This document shows positions 8,429 to 18,241 of a stretch of 64,000 nt of DNA, in pieces. The notes below the pieces were generated by a model. It was not told where the DNA came from. It saw only the letters and a list, made by a program, of their open reading frames with translations, and did not search any database. This DNA comes from JBOFFC01 sp051648405 (GTDB lineage: Bacteria; Planctomycetota; Planctomycetia; Pirellulales; Lacipirellulaceae). The stretch's first letter is position 1; every line of letters begins with the position of its first letter. The position numbers and the translations under genes are program-made. The stretch spans positions 1-64,000 of the forward strand of contig JBOFFC010000003.1 in the NCBI GenBank assembly GCA_051648405.1. The letters run 5' to 3'.

Positions 8429-11400
8429 TCAGTAACCGCGGGCGCATCGCGCCCGGTGGAGCGCAGCAAGTCGTCCGGCGGCCTCGGTGCGGCGTCGCGC
8501 CCGCGCGGCCGGCCCCTCGGCCGAGGCGGCGTACACCAGGGCGCCGCTGGCGACGAACGACGCTTGGCCAAGAGCCGCGGCGAACCCACGCGGGGCAGGG
8601 GCGGGGGCGTCCGCCGCCGCGGGGGCCAAGCCATCGACCGGGACCGACTTCAGTGACAGGTCGATCCCTGCGGCGTCGCCGTCGGCTCCCATCTCGTCGC
8701 TCGCTTCGCGTTCGGGGAGCTCCACGGGGCGGCCCTCGCCCCCCGAGCGCTCGATGACGAACTCGATCACCAGCCGCTCGGCGCCGTCCTCGATCAGGTA
8801 GATCCGGTAGCGGTCCCCCGGCAGGCGGCGGAACAGCTCGGGGAGCTTGCTGGGGTCGAACGGGGCGATCGCCTTCAGTTGCGAGTCGCTCAGATCGATC
8901 CGCTGGTCGAATCGCTCGTCCAGGAGGCCGTCGCGACCGACCGAGACGACCCGCAGCTCGTAGTAGCGGACCTCCGACTTGACGCTCAGCGCGGCGGAGT
9001 TCTCTTCGATCGCCACCGTTTGAACCTGCGCCGGAGGGGGAGCAACCGGGGAGTCCACCGCGGGCGCCGGCGCCGCAGGCTGTGGCTTGAACGGCTGGGG
9101 GGTCAGGACGGCGACGATGCCCACCAGCGGTTGGAGCACCGGGACGATGACATCCACGGTGACGACAGACGCCAGCGATGTGGTCACAGTGCTGGAACCG
9201 GGCTCCGAGAGGCCGATCGTGATCGTCCCGTCCGCGACCCCCGCCAGAGTCACCGGGACGCGGATGTTCGCGGCGGGGTCGGTCTCGGGGCTCTCGTCGT
9301 AGACGTGGTTCAGGCTTCGCGCGTCGGACGTCCCGGCGGTGGCAACGAACGAGTCCCGGATGGTGCGAGCGAGCTCTTCGGCTGGGTCGCCGATCTTCAC
9401 CGGCCCGGCGGGTGAGCCTTGACGCCAGTCCACGAGGACGACAAACCCCACCCCGGTGTTCGATCCGGCGCCGTTGTCGGCGGCGACCTTGACCTCCACG
9501 GTCGCCGTACGCAGCGCCGCCGTCAGAGCGGCGTTCAATGCGGCCGATCCTTTGAAGAGGAAGGCATCGGCGGGCTTGTTGAACACCTCACCGCGAACGA
9601 ATCGATCCTTCGCGACGAGCGGAACGCCTGCCGCATCGACGGTAGCTCCCGTGGTCCTGAGGACTGTGTCGTTGTCGAGCTTGACGGCGTCCTTCGCGGC
9701 GAGCGCGCCGTTCTCGACGCGGATCGAAATCCCTCTGAGCGCGGTGACGTCGCCGGCCGCGGCTAGGGTGGTGACGCCCGTGGATCGCAGCGCGACGTTG
9801 GCGCCAGAGCTGGTCAGCGCCTGGTTGACGGCGAGTGAGCCGCCGGAGTTGGCGGACAGAGCGCCTCCGGACGTGACCACGGCATTGGTCGTGAGGTTGG
9901 CGCCGGTCGTGAGCGTCGCCGAAGCACCGGCCACGACGGCGCCGCCGACTGTGGCATCGTCTCCCGCTGACATCAAAATCGCTGCGCCGGCCGTAACGGC
10001 GGCGCTGGTGGCGAGATCGCCAACGGAGGTGAGAGCGACGTCGGAGCTAGTGCTGGTCAGTGCTTGGTTCACCGTCAGCGAGCCACCGGCGTCAACGGAC
10101 AGCACTCCTCCCGAGGTAATGGCCGCGTTCGTCGTGAGGTTGATACCTGTCGCGAGCGTCGCCGATGTGCCGGCCGTGACGGCGCCACCGACGACCGCGT
10201 TCCCTCCCGCCGACAGCGACGCCGCTGCGCCGGCTGTCGTCGCGGCGTTGGTAATGAGGTCGCTGCCCGCGGCGAGCGCGGTCGAACCCGCGGTCGATGC
10301 GACGGCTTCGTTCACCGTTAGCGAGCCGCTAGAAGTCGCCAACGACACCGACCCGACGGCCGATACACCGACAACCACGCCAACGCCGCCGACCGTCAGG
10401 TTGGTGGAGTTGATGATCGCTACCGCGCCGGCGCCGCCGGTCCCTTCGACGTTCGCAACGCTAGTGTCGATCGCCCCGGCGCCCGCCACGCCGAACCCCG
10501 TGGTAGCGAACACGAGCGCGCTTGCACTCACGTCGGTTCCGTCATTGGTGAGGTCACTCACCACGCCCCCGGCAACAAGGTCGATGGCGCCCGCACCGGC
10601 GTTGAGGTTGATGTTCGCCAAGTCGTCGAGCTCGTCGAGGAACTGGCTGCCGCTGGTGATCGACAGGTCGCTCACCTGCGTCCCGAGGCGGTTGGCGGCG
10701 GCGCCAACCGTGCCGCTGACGACGAGCGTCGCCGTCCCGGCGATGATGTCGCGGGTGGGGTCCGTGTCGGAGAGCGAGCCGCCGACGTTCAGAGTTATGC
10801 CTGCCCCGGGGGCGGCCGTCAGACTGAGCTGATTGAGGTCATTCGTCTCGACAAGAAACTGACTACCGTTTGCGGTGGTGGTCACGGTGAGCGAGTTGAC
10901 GTTCGTACCGATCGCGTTGACGCCGGCGCCAACGCTGCCAACGTTGACAGTGATGTTGGCCGACCCGGCAGTGATGTCGGCGCCCGCGTCCTCGTCGCTC
11001 AAGGAGCCGCCTTCGACAACGAGGGTGACGCCGGCCGCGGCATCGGCCGTCAGCGCGAGGGCGGTTAGCCCGCTCACTTCCGTTAGGAACTGGTTCCCGG
11101 TCGCCCCTGCGTTGGCGGTGGCTACGGACAGCGAATCGACTCTCGTCCCCAACGGGTTGGTGGCCGTCCCCACGGCGCTCGTCGCCACGACGGGGACCGC
11201 ATTCACCGTGAGAATCGCAACTCTCGCGACCACATCGACCGAAGTGTCGTCGTCGGTCAACGTACCTGTCTCCAATGTACCTATCTGCACAACCTCAACG
11301 CTGACCTGCGCTGGCGCTGCGAGGCGTACCCTGTCTAGCCCATTGCTTTCTCTGACGGTCAGCGTCGCCGTCCCCACGAGCGTCTCTTGGCCGACAAGAG

Positions 11401-14400
11401 TTTGTGGCCCGACCTGGGCGTCGATCGTGTTGACCGTCGTGGTGAGCGTCTCAGACAGCCCGGAGTAGAAGACGAAGTCGTCGGCCGTGAAGCGTGCTCC
11501 CGGCTGGAATCCGGTCACGTCCAACCCTTCGAGCCGAAGGTCGCCGCCGCCCACAACGCTGCCGAGGTCGTAGACGTTCGCGGGGTCGTTTGGGATCGTA
11601 AGCACGCCGCCTGCGATCAACCCAAGGCTGTCGCCTGTCTGCACCACGATTCCCTGTGTGGCGTTGATCGCCCCCGTAGCCCGGAGGATCGCGACCCCGT
11701 TGTTCGCGCCGGCGATGTCGATGAGAGCGTTGGGTGGCCCGAACGTCAGTTCGCCGCTCTGCGTCACGTGGATCGCGGAGTTCGCCGCGGTCGTTGTGGC
11801 CGACAGCTCGCCCAAACTCAGTTGAACCTCGATCGCGTTCCCGACCGAGACCGGCGTCACGGCGAAGAAGTTAGTGACGGTCCCAATGCCGGCGGCGCCG
11901 ACGAGCACGGCCCGCGAGGCCACGATGTCTTCGTCGGCGTCGTTGTCGTCGAGGATGCTCCCCGTGGCGTTGAGCGTGACCACCGCGTCGGGCGCCGTGA
12001 CCGTGGCGTCGAGCGTAAGGTTCTGGGCGGCGTTCACGTCGGCGAAGAGGGTCGCGTTCCCACCGGCCGCGCCGTCAGAAGTGGTCGTCACGCCGCTTGT
12101 CGTTGCGAAGGACCCGTCGGCTGCCACCTCTCCAACAGTCAACGACTGCGTCGAGCGGAAGCCGACAGCCCCTGTGGCGAAAGCGTTTGACGCGGCGAAC
12201 AGGCCGACCGGGTTGTTGGCGGTGAGCGTGATGGCGCCTACGGTTGTGCTCTCCTGCCGGACACCGAGTTGAGAAGCCGTGATGGTCCCGGTTACTGCGG
12301 TTTGCGTGACGTCCCCGCTGGCGGTGATGCGAACGATCCCCGTCCCGGCGTTGATCACTTCGTTGACGACCAGCGCCTGGTCCGAAGCAAGCCGGACCGC
12401 GCCGTTGTTCGACTGGACCCCGGTCGCGCCGAGGAAGCCGGGCGCCGCTAAGGTCGCCACAACGCTACCGACGGTGAGTTGATTCGTCGGCACTGGCGCG
12501 GTGGAGCGGAAGTTGACGAAGCCCCCCGCTGCCGCGTTCTGAGCGGCGAACAGCGAGACCGCGTTCGCGAGGCCTAGATCGACGTTGCCGGTTGCCGCGT
12601 TGAGCTGCCGGACGCCGAGCGCCGACGCGGTGATGACCGCGGTTTGCGTGACGTTCCCGCTGGCGGTGATCCGAACGATGTCCGTTCCGGCGCTGATCGC
12701 GTTGTTGACGGCGAGCGCTTGGTCGGAGGTGAGGGTGATTACGCCGTTGTTCGACTGGACGCCGGTAGCGCCGTCGAACGTGGGGAGCGTGACCAGCGCC
12801 GCAACACTCCCGACGGTCAGTTGGCCAGCGGGGGCGGTGGACCGGAAGTTGACTACGCCTCCGGCCGCTGCGTTCTGGGCGGCGAACACCGAGACGGCGT
12901 TCGCCAGTCCAAGGTTCACGTCACCGGTGGTCGCGTCGAGTTGCCGCACGCCGAGCGTCGCAGCAGTGATCACAGCCGTCTGGGTGACGTTCCCGTTCGC
13001 GGTGATGCGAACGACACCCGTCCCCGAGTTGACGGCGTTGCTGACGGCGAGCGCCTGGTCGGAAGTGATCGTGACGGCGCCGTTCGTCGATCGCGCGCCG
13101 GTAGCGCCGAGGAAGCCGGGCGCCGCTGCTACCGCCGCGACAAACCCGATCTCGAGTTGGCCGGCAGGGGCCGTCGAGCGGAAGTTGATGGTCCCCCCGG
13201 AGTCGTCGCTCTCCGCGCCGAACAGCGACACAACGTTCGCGAGGCCAAGGTCGATGTTGCCGGTGGCCACGTTGAATTGCCGAACACCGAGCGCCGACGC
13301 GGTGATGATGGCGGTCTGCGATACGTTCCCGCTGGCGGTGATACGGACGATGCCAGCGTTGGCGTTGAGCTCCGCTCCGAAGGCGACGGAGCCCGTGTGG
13401 TTCAGCAGCACGTTCCCGCCAGCGGTGCTGATCGTACCGCCGGCGTTGGACGTGAACGTCGTTCCGGACGACGTGAAGTCTCCGCCGGTGGTGGTGACTT
13501 GCGCATCGACTGTCACCGAGGTTCCGGTGACAGAGACATCGCCGGTGGCGGTGGCCGTGGTAATCGTCCCGCCGATGGTGACCGTCCCGGTGTGGTTGAC
13601 GGTGACCGTTCCGGCGTCCGTGTCGATCGTTCCGCCGACGCCAGACGTGAACGTCGTCCCCGAGGCCGTGAACGACCCCCCCAACGTCGTCACCGCCGCG
13701 TCGAGCTGAACCCCCAAGCCGGCGATCAGGACGACTGAGAGCTGACCGTTGCTCGAGGTGATCGCGTTGCCGACGGTGACGACAATCGAGCCGGCTGCCT
13801 GCAGTGTAAGCGTTGCGTTCCCAGCAGCAGACTTGGCAATCGGCGCGTTGACCGAAATGTTCCCCACTTCGCCGCCGACCGACGCGTCGGCGGCTGTCGT
13901 CAGCACGCGGACGTTGGTCCCCGCAGTCAGCACCGCCTCGATCGCCGACGCCGTGATCTCCGTCGCGCCGGCATCTGCAATGGTCGGTTGGAAGGGGTCT
14001 GCGGGATTGAAGTTCTGAGGCACGGTGAGAGCCGACACGATCACCACGTCGTGAGGGTCGATCAGCCACGTCCCGGCGGCCCCGTTGGGCGCCGACGCGT
14101 CGATGGCGCCGCTGAACTCCAGGCGTCCCTTCCCCGAGGTCTCAATGAAGCCGCCGTCTCCCGCTAGGCGGCCGCCGCGGGCGGAGATCGTCCCCGCGAC
14201 CCGCGAGACGCCGTCGGCCCACACGATCACCCGCCCCCCCGCGCCGCGATCGACGGCGTCGGCACGGAGCACCGCGCCGGCTGCGACCTGCGTGGCGAGG
14301 GCGTTGCGGATGCTCGAGTCGCTCCCCAGGTACTCCCCGCCGACGAGGATCGTCCCGCCGCCGAGCGCGCCCGAGGCGTCGATACGAGCGGGTGCGTCGA

Positions 14401-15457
14401 GGCTGACGCCGCGACCGAGGGCGTGGACCAAGCCGCCGACACTGCGGTCTGATGAGACGTCGATCGTCCCGGAGACCTTCGTGACCCCCGTCGCGCCGCT
14501 GTCCAGCAGCACGGCGCCCCCCTGCGAGCGGACGTTCCCGGCGATGCTCAAGCGCGCCGCGTCGAAGCGCACGGCGCCCCCGTTGCTGGTAAGCCACGCA
14601 CCCTCGCTGACCGTCGCCGTACCGGTCGCGACGCGGAGGTCGCCGTGGCCGAGGTCGATCGACCCGCGCGCAGCGAACGAGTCCGCGCCGTCGCCGAGCA
14701 CCAGCAGGCTGCGGGCGTCCCGGCCGGCCCAATCGGCGAGCACGAGGCGGTCAGGGGACGAATCGGACGGGCCGTCGGTGCGGACCGTCAGCGACTGGCC
14801 GCCGGCATCGAAGCGCAGGTCGAGGCGCCCGGCATCGGAGGAACTCGTCAACGACGTCGATGCGTCGCGCGACGACTGCGAGGCCTCGACCTCACGCCCA
14901 CCACCCACAAAGCGAACCTCGCGCGCGATCGCGTCAATCCGGTCCACCACCGACTCGACGCCGCGCAGCTCGACGCCAGCCTCCCCGGCTGAGAAGTCGG
15001 CACGTACCGTCGTGCCGTTGTCGCTGCCTACGGAGTACGAGACGCCGGCGGCGTTCGAAGCGGCGTCGAGCGTCACGGAGTCATTGCCGGCGGCCCCGTC
15101 GAATACGAGGTCTACCCCCGCGCGCAGGTCGGCAAGCAGCACGTCGTCGTCGGCGGAACCGTTGATTCGGATGGCCGACACGCTTCCCGCGTCCGCGGTC
15201 GCCGCTACCTGGCCGTTGACGAGCACACGCACGACGCCGTCGGCGTGATCGACCTGATAGGTGTCGGCCGAGCCGTCCCCCGCCGAGGTTCCGGCATCGA
15301 CGACCAGGAGCCCCGGCGCGACGCCCCCCGCGTCGAGGACGCGGCGTTCCTCAAGCCGCCGGAGCCGCAGCGGCGCCGACGCGAGCCCTTCGGCCCAGCG
15401 CCCCTCGCGCGACGGTCGCGGTGCGAAGCGCCGCCGTAGCCATCCAGAGAAGCTCAT
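8429..15457 (-). CDS. Giant repeat-rich surface protein with LEPR-XLL-like N-terminus
   Basis: A 2,342-residue protein from the ATG at 15457 (MSFSGWLRRRF); a longer frame exists but its extension is not protein-like. Residues ~30-45 contain RRLEERRVLDAGG, matching the LEPR-XLL motif found near the N-terminus of large planctomycete surface proteins. Residues ~100-450 resemble the filamentous-haemagglutinin beta-helix type, with GGRVIVWADG and AAGTWLIDPHDVVIV. The middle is Thr/Ala/Gly/Val-rich and made of ~110-residue and ~80-residue repeats. The last ~250 residues form a distinct globular part (YELRVVSVGRDG), then a Pro/Ala linker and a short hydrophobic segment (ASFVASGALVYAAS) before a basic tail. 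It is likely a secreted or surface-anchored adhesin or S-layer-like filament. Only 62 bases separate it from the downstream kinase, which may be co-transcribed. Confidence 0.8.
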   Translation of the reverse strand: MSFSGWLRRRFAPRPSREGRWAEGLASAPLRLRRLEERRVLDAGGVAPGLLVVDAGTSAGDGSADTYQVDHADGVVRVLVNGQVAATADAGSVSAIRINGSADDDVLLADLRAGVDLVFDGAAGNDSVTLDAASNAAGVSYSVGSDNGTTVRADFSAGEAGVELRGVESVVDRIDAIAREVRFVGGGREVEASQSSRDASTSLTSSSDAGRLDLRFDAGGQSLTVRTDGPSDSSPDRLVLADWAGRDARSLLVLGDGADSFAARGSIDLGHGDLRVATGTATVSEGAWLTSNGGAVRFDAARLSIAGNVRSQGGAVLLDSGATGVTKVSGTIDVSSDRSVGGLVHALGRGVSLDAPARIDASGALGGGTILVGGEYLGSDSSIRNALATQVAAGAVLRADAVDRGAGGRVIVWADGVSRVAGTISARGGRLAGDGGFIETSGKGRLEFSGAIDASAPNGAAGTWLIDPHDVVIVSALTVPQNFNPADPFQPTIADAGATEITASAIEAVLTAGTNVRVLTTAADASVGGEVGNISVNAPIAKSAAGNATLTLQAAGSIVVTVGNAITSSNGQLSVVLIAGLGVQLDAAVTTLGGSFTASGTTFTSGVGGTIDTDAGTVTVNHTGTVTIGGTITTATATGDVSVTGTSVTVDAQVTTTGGDFTSSGTTFTSNAGGTISTAGGNVLLNHTGSVAFGAELNANAGIVRITASGNVSQTAIITASALGVRQFNVATGNIDLGLANVVSLFGAESDDSGGTINFRSTAPAGQLEIGFVAAVAAAPGFLGATGARSTNGAVTITSDQALAVSNAVNSGTGVVRITANGNVTQTAVITAATLGVRQLDATTGDVNLGLANAVSVFAAQNAAAGGVVNFRSTAPAGQLTVGSVAALVTLPTFDGATGVQSNNGVITLTSDQALAVNNAISAGTDIVRITASGNVTQTAVITASALGVRQLNAATGNVDLGLANAVSLFAAQNAAAGGFVNFRSTAPVPTNQLTVGSVVATLAAPGFLGATGVQSNNGAVRLASDQALVVNEVINAGTGIVRITASGDVTQTAVTGTITASQLGVRQESTTVGAITLTANNPVGLFAASNAFATGAVGFRSTQSLTVGEVAADGSFATTSGVTTTSDGAAGGNATLFADVNAAQNLTLDATVTAPDAVVTLNATGSILDDNDADEDIVASRAVLVGAAGIGTVTNFFAVTPVSVGNAIEVQLSLGELSATTTAANSAIHVTQSGELTFGPPNALIDIAGANNGVAILRATGAINATQGIVVQTGDSLGLIAGGVLTIPNDPANVYDLGSVVGGGDLRLEGLDVTGFQPGARFTADDFVFYSGLSETLTTTVNTIDAQVGPQTLVGQETLVGTATLTVRESNGLDRVRLAAPAQVSVEVVQIGTLETGTLTDDDTSVDVVARVAILTVNAVPVVATSAVGTATNPLGTRVDSLSVATANAGATGNQFLTEVSGLTALALTADAAAGVTLVVEGGSLSDEDAGADITAGSANITVNVGSVGAGVNAIGTNVNSLTVTTTANGSQFLVETNDLNQLSLTAAPGAGITLNVGGSLSDTDPTRDIIAGTATLVVSGTVGAAANRLGTQVSDLSITSGSQFLDELDDLANINLNAGAGAIDLVAGGVVSDLTNDGTDVSASALVFATTGFGVAGAGAIDTSVANVEGTGGAGAVAIINSTNLTVGGVGVVVGVSAVGSVSLATSSGSLTVNEAVASTAGSTALAAGSDLITNAATTAGAAASLSAGGNAVVGGAVTAGTSATLATGINLTTNAAITSGGVLSVDAGGSLTVNQALTSTSSDVALTSVGDLATSAAVTAGAAILMSAGDDATVGGAVVAGASATLTTGANLTTNAVVTSGGALSANSGGSLAVNQALTSSGANVALRSTGVTTLAAAGDVTALRGISIRVENGALAAKDAVKLDNDTVLRTTGATVDAAGVPLVAKDRFVRGEVFNKPADAFLFKGSAALNAALTAALRTATVEVKVAADNGAGSNTGVGFVVLVDWRQGSPAGPVKIGDPAEELARTIRDSFVATAGTSDARSLNHVYDESPETDPAANIRVPVTLAGVADGTITIGLSEPGSSTVTTSLASVVTVDVIVPVLQPLVGIVAVLTPQPFKPQPAAPAPAVDSPVAPPPAQVQTVAIEENSAALSVKSEVRYYELRVVSVGRDGLLDERFDQRIDLSDSQLKAIAPFDPSKLPELFRRLPGDRYRIYLIEDGAERLVIEFVIERSGGEGRPVELPEREASDEMGADGDAAGIDLSLKSVPVDGLAPAAADAPAPAPRGFAAALGQASFVASGALVYAASAEGPAARARRRTEAAGRLAALHRARCARGY
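9770..10330 (-). repeat. ~250-bp degenerate repeats in the surface-protein gene
   Basis: Two to three related units of about 250 bp encode blocks with motifs such as LTTNAVVTSGGAL, GGSLAVNQALTS and TVGGAV. They look like turns of a beta-helical or beta-solenoid filament. The units have diverged more than the kinase repeat. Confidence 0.6.
12240..13365 (-). repeat. ~330-350-bp tandem repeats in the surface-protein gene
   Basis: Four copies with a period of about 330-350 bp encode ~110-residue units containing VRITASGNVTQTAVITAS, LGVRQLNAATG, VNFRSTAP and LTSDQALAV. The conserved boundary motif recurs near 12255, 12604, 12946 and 13275. Such arrays commonly expand and contract by recombination. 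Confidence 0.8.
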
Positions 15458-15550
15458 GCGGGCCACCCAAAGCGCGGGGTATGCGCCCGCCCCTCGGGAC
15501 TCGGTCCCGGGCACGTCGGCGCGAAGGAATGCGGCTTTCCCTAGCGCGCG

Positions 15551-15579
15551 ATTCTCAGCAGCCGACGAGGCCGGGTCAA
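15551..15579 (-). promoter_or_regulatory. Candidate sigma70-type promoter for the giant surface protein
   Basis: On the minus strand TTGACC (15579-15574) and GAGAAT (15556-15551) are separated by 17 bases, about 95 bases upstream of the surface-protein start codon. The -35 matches 5 of 6 and the -10 matches 4 of 6 consensus positions. GCCGGG and CCCGGC flank the -35 as a short stem, which could instead belong to the 3' end of the upstream gene. It is a sequence match only. Confidence 0.35.
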
Positions 15580-15629
15580 GTTTTTCCCGGCATTATCTGG
15601 TCGAACCGGCGTCGCCCCTGGCGGGGGGC

Positions 15630-18071
15630 TCACCAAGACCAGCGGAATTCGAACCTCAGGAACTGGTCCCACAGCGTCTGCTCGGTGAGCGCGAAGCCGC
15701 TGAACAGGCCGAACTCCTGGACACCGCAGTCCCCTCCCTTGTCCCACACCCAGCGGCATCCGGGGTGCAGGTTCACGACGCCGGCGCTATCGACTTCCGC
15801 TGGATTGGCAGGGAAGCCCACGATCGTGCCGGGCAGCGTCTCGAGCCCGTTGAGGAACGCGAAGCCGGTCAGTTCCAGGGTCGGGATGACCGCTTGGCAG
15901 TCGCTGTCACGCCAGACGTGGCTGAGGGCGACGCCGCCGTTGAGCACCTGACCGGCGTGCGCGTCGTCCCCGCCAGCCGGGATCCAGTACTTAATGTCGC
16001 TGTGCAGGTAGGTTACATCGCTCCATTTGTAGCGGAAAGCGAATCCCGGTTCGAGCGACAGGTGTCCGTTGCCGGTGCCCGCGCGGGGGTTGCCCGTCGG
16101 GGCGTAAATGCGGAACAGGTTGCTGATCTGCCACTGCCGGCCGTCGAGCAGCACGGTCTTCGTCGTAATCGTCATGTCGCCGAAGCCCGACTCGTTGTCG
16201 TACACCTCGGGATCGACCATCATGATCGGCAAATCGGTCGCCACGGAGAACTTGTCGCCACCGATCTCGTAGAAGAAGCGCATCGCTTGAAAATCGACCT
16301 CGCGCTCGCCCACCGGGGGAGCGCCGCCAAACTCTGGTTGGGCCGTACCAACACCCCTGGGACCATCGATCCTCGCCCAGAAGTACTCCGAGCGGTCGGG
16401 GTTCTCCCAGCCCGAGCCCCCTTCGAGGCGGATCCGGAAGTTGTTGAGCGGCTGCGAGATATCGACAAATGACGGGGCGTACACCACCCGCTCAACTCCG
16501 ATGCCGGGCTCCGGCGAGCGCGGGCCGTTGAGCGCCGCTCGCGAGCGGAGCACCAGTTCTTGCACCGGGCCGGGACGCTCCGGCGCCGCGCAAGTCTGCG
16601 GCGGAGGGGGGCCGTAGCCCTCGACGATCGAATCGGACCACTCGTTCGGGACGATCGACTCGATCGGAGGACCCGTCGTGGTGACCGGGTACGCCGGAGA
16701 TACCGGTTCAACCACGGCCGTGTCCCCCGGTGTCGCGGCGAGGCGGATCGACGGCTGGAGGATCGCGTTCCCGCTGTGGTCCACGCTCTGGACCGCGGGG
16801 CGGAAGTAGATCTTCGGCCGCTCGGGGTACGGCAGCGCTTCAGGCGTTTCTACGAGTGTGGGGGGCTCAGCGGAGGTGACCGTTAGAGGCGACGGCGTCG
16901 CCACAAGGTTCGGCTGTGCCGAAGCGATGCGCGGCTCCGTGATCGTCGGCGTCGCCACGACTGCCGGCGACGACGGCGTGACTTCAGGAGTAGCGGTGGG
17001 CGCCAAAGTCGGGACCGCCGCGGCGAGGGTTGCCTCGGGGGCGGGCGTCGATGCGGCGGGAATCGGTTCCCGGTTCGCGACGGTTCGAGGACGCACCGAT
17101 TCGGGCGCCGCCGACACCTTTGCGAGCCGCTGCTCGGCGGCTTGGGGACCCGTCGCCGCGACGTTCGGCGTCGCAGTGGCGGACGCGGCCGGCGCTGGCT
17201 GGCTGGCCGACGCACTGGACTTCGCGACGTGCGCGGGTGGCGCCGGAGAGCGCGACCATCCCCACCACCGCGTGTCTGTAACCGAGTCAACTAAGCCGCG
17301 CGATACACGCTTGGTCTCGGCCTTGGCCGTTTGAGGGGCGACTGGCGCCTTGGTCTGCGGATCGGCTTGCGTCGGTTGGGGCGCCTTCGCGAACGCAGAG
17401 CGGCGTTCCGGCGCCTTCGCGAACGAGTCTCCCGTCGCGTCCGGCTTGGGAGCGGCGAGGGACGCATCCGGTTGACGCTTCGCGACGCTGATCGCCGCTC
17501 GCCTGCTCGAGTCGCCGCCAGGTCGGAGGCGTCGGGTGACTGCGTCGAGATTCAGGAGTCCAGGGACCGAACCCCGGCCGGTGTCGCGTCCCGGAGTCGA
17601 GGCTGCGGGCGCACGATTCGTCGGCTTAGCGACGGCGGCCGGCTCGGGTCCTTCTCCGAACGCAAACTGGAGCGCCGGAGCGGGCGCCGCAGCGGGACGA
17701 CCGGACGCCGCCGGAATCCGCGCCTGGTTGGCGAAGGGGGCGTTCGTGTCATCGACCTCGGGGAAAGCGAGCTTCAGCGCAGGGCCGGCCGGCGCGTCAT
17801 CGACACCGACCAGGCGTATCTCAGACGCCTGAGACGCTTCTGACTTCTCGGCCCTGCCTTCCGTGGCGTCGCCGATCCTCACAACGATCAAGCTTGGCTT
17901 CTCGCCGACGGCGCTCTGCGGCGCTCGACTCGGGATTCGTTGCGCTACTTCGAGCGCTGGGCTCGAAGGCGCCGCGATCGATCCGGTGGGCTCACTCGCC
18001 CAGAGCGGCGCTGCCCCAGCGATGGTCAGCACGGCAGAGAGAGCGAGTGAGTTCGCGCGAAGCAGGTTCAT
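15630..18071 (-). CDS. Secreted protein with Pro/Ala-rich region and C-terminal outer-membrane barrel
   Basis: An 813-residue protein from the ATG at 18071; an upstream in-frame start at 18113 would put extra residues before a clear signal peptide (MNLLRANS, hydrophobic core, then APLWASEP). Residues ~30-520 are a Pro/Ala/Thr-rich low-complexity stretch, probably a periplasmic spacer. The last ~270 residues alternate polar and aromatic segments (DMTITTKTVLLDGRQWQI, WSDVTYLHSDIKYW) and end in FLRFEFRWSW, a typical aromatic last strand of a beta-barrel. I do not recognise a precise family, though the barrel recalls MetA-pathway or transporter-like planctomycete proteins. It lies 171 bases after tssM on the same strand. 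If it is a pore it might serve T6SS passage or be unrelated; the sequence does not decide. Confidence 0.7.
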   Translation of the reverse strand: MNLLRANSLALSAVLTIAGAAPLWASEPTGSIAAPSSPALEVAQRIPSRAPQSAVGEKPSLIVVRIGDATEGRAEKSEASQASEIRLVGVDDAPAGPALKLAFPEVDDTNAPFANQARIPAASGRPAAAPAPALQFAFGEGPEPAAVAKPTNRAPAASTPGRDTGRGSVPGLLNLDAVTRRLRPGGDSSRRAAISVAKRQPDASLAAPKPDATGDSFAKAPERRSAFAKAPQPTQADPQTKAPVAPQTAKAETKRVSRGLVDSVTDTRWWGWSRSPAPPAHVAKSSASASQPAPAASATATPNVAATGPQAAEQRLAKVSAAPESVRPRTVANREPIPAASTPAPEATLAAAVPTLAPTATPEVTPSSPAVVATPTITEPRIASAQPNLVATPSPLTVTSAEPPTLVETPEALPYPERPKIYFRPAVQSVDHSGNAILQPSIRLAATPGDTAVVEPVSPAYPVTTTGPPIESIVPNEWSDSIVEGYGPPPPQTCAAPERPGPVQELVLRSRAALNGPRSPEPGIGVERVVYAPSFVDISQPLNNFRIRLEGGSGWENPDRSEYFWARIDGPRGVGTAQPEFGGAPPVGEREVDFQAMRFFYEIGGDKFSVATDLPIMMVDPEVYDNESGFGDMTITTKTVLLDGRQWQISNLFRIYAPTGNPRAGTGNGHLSLEPGFAFRYKWSDVTYLHSDIKYWIPAGGDDAHAGQVLNGGVALSHVWRDSDCQAVIPTLELTGFAFLNGLETLPGTIVGFPANPAEVDSAGVVNLHPGCRWVWDKGGDCGVQEFGLFSGFALTEQTLWDQFLRFEFRWSW

Positions 18072-18241
18072 AATCTTCGTACCGCGACCGTGGGCAGTGT
18101 GGTAAGGCGCCACCGCCTCTCAGTCATCGGCTGCGGGCAATAGCAGCCTTTCATCGACGGCATCGATTTTGATTGGATTCCGCATTACGCCGGGAGGCAC
18201 GGTTGTGCGAGCAGTGCTAGCACGACCGGAATGCTAAGACC

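Noticed and set aside
15570..15595. Intrinsic terminator after the barrel gene (GCCGGG...CCCGGC stem)
   Set aside because: The T/A tract lies in the loop rather than after the stem, so it does not fit an intrinsic terminator.
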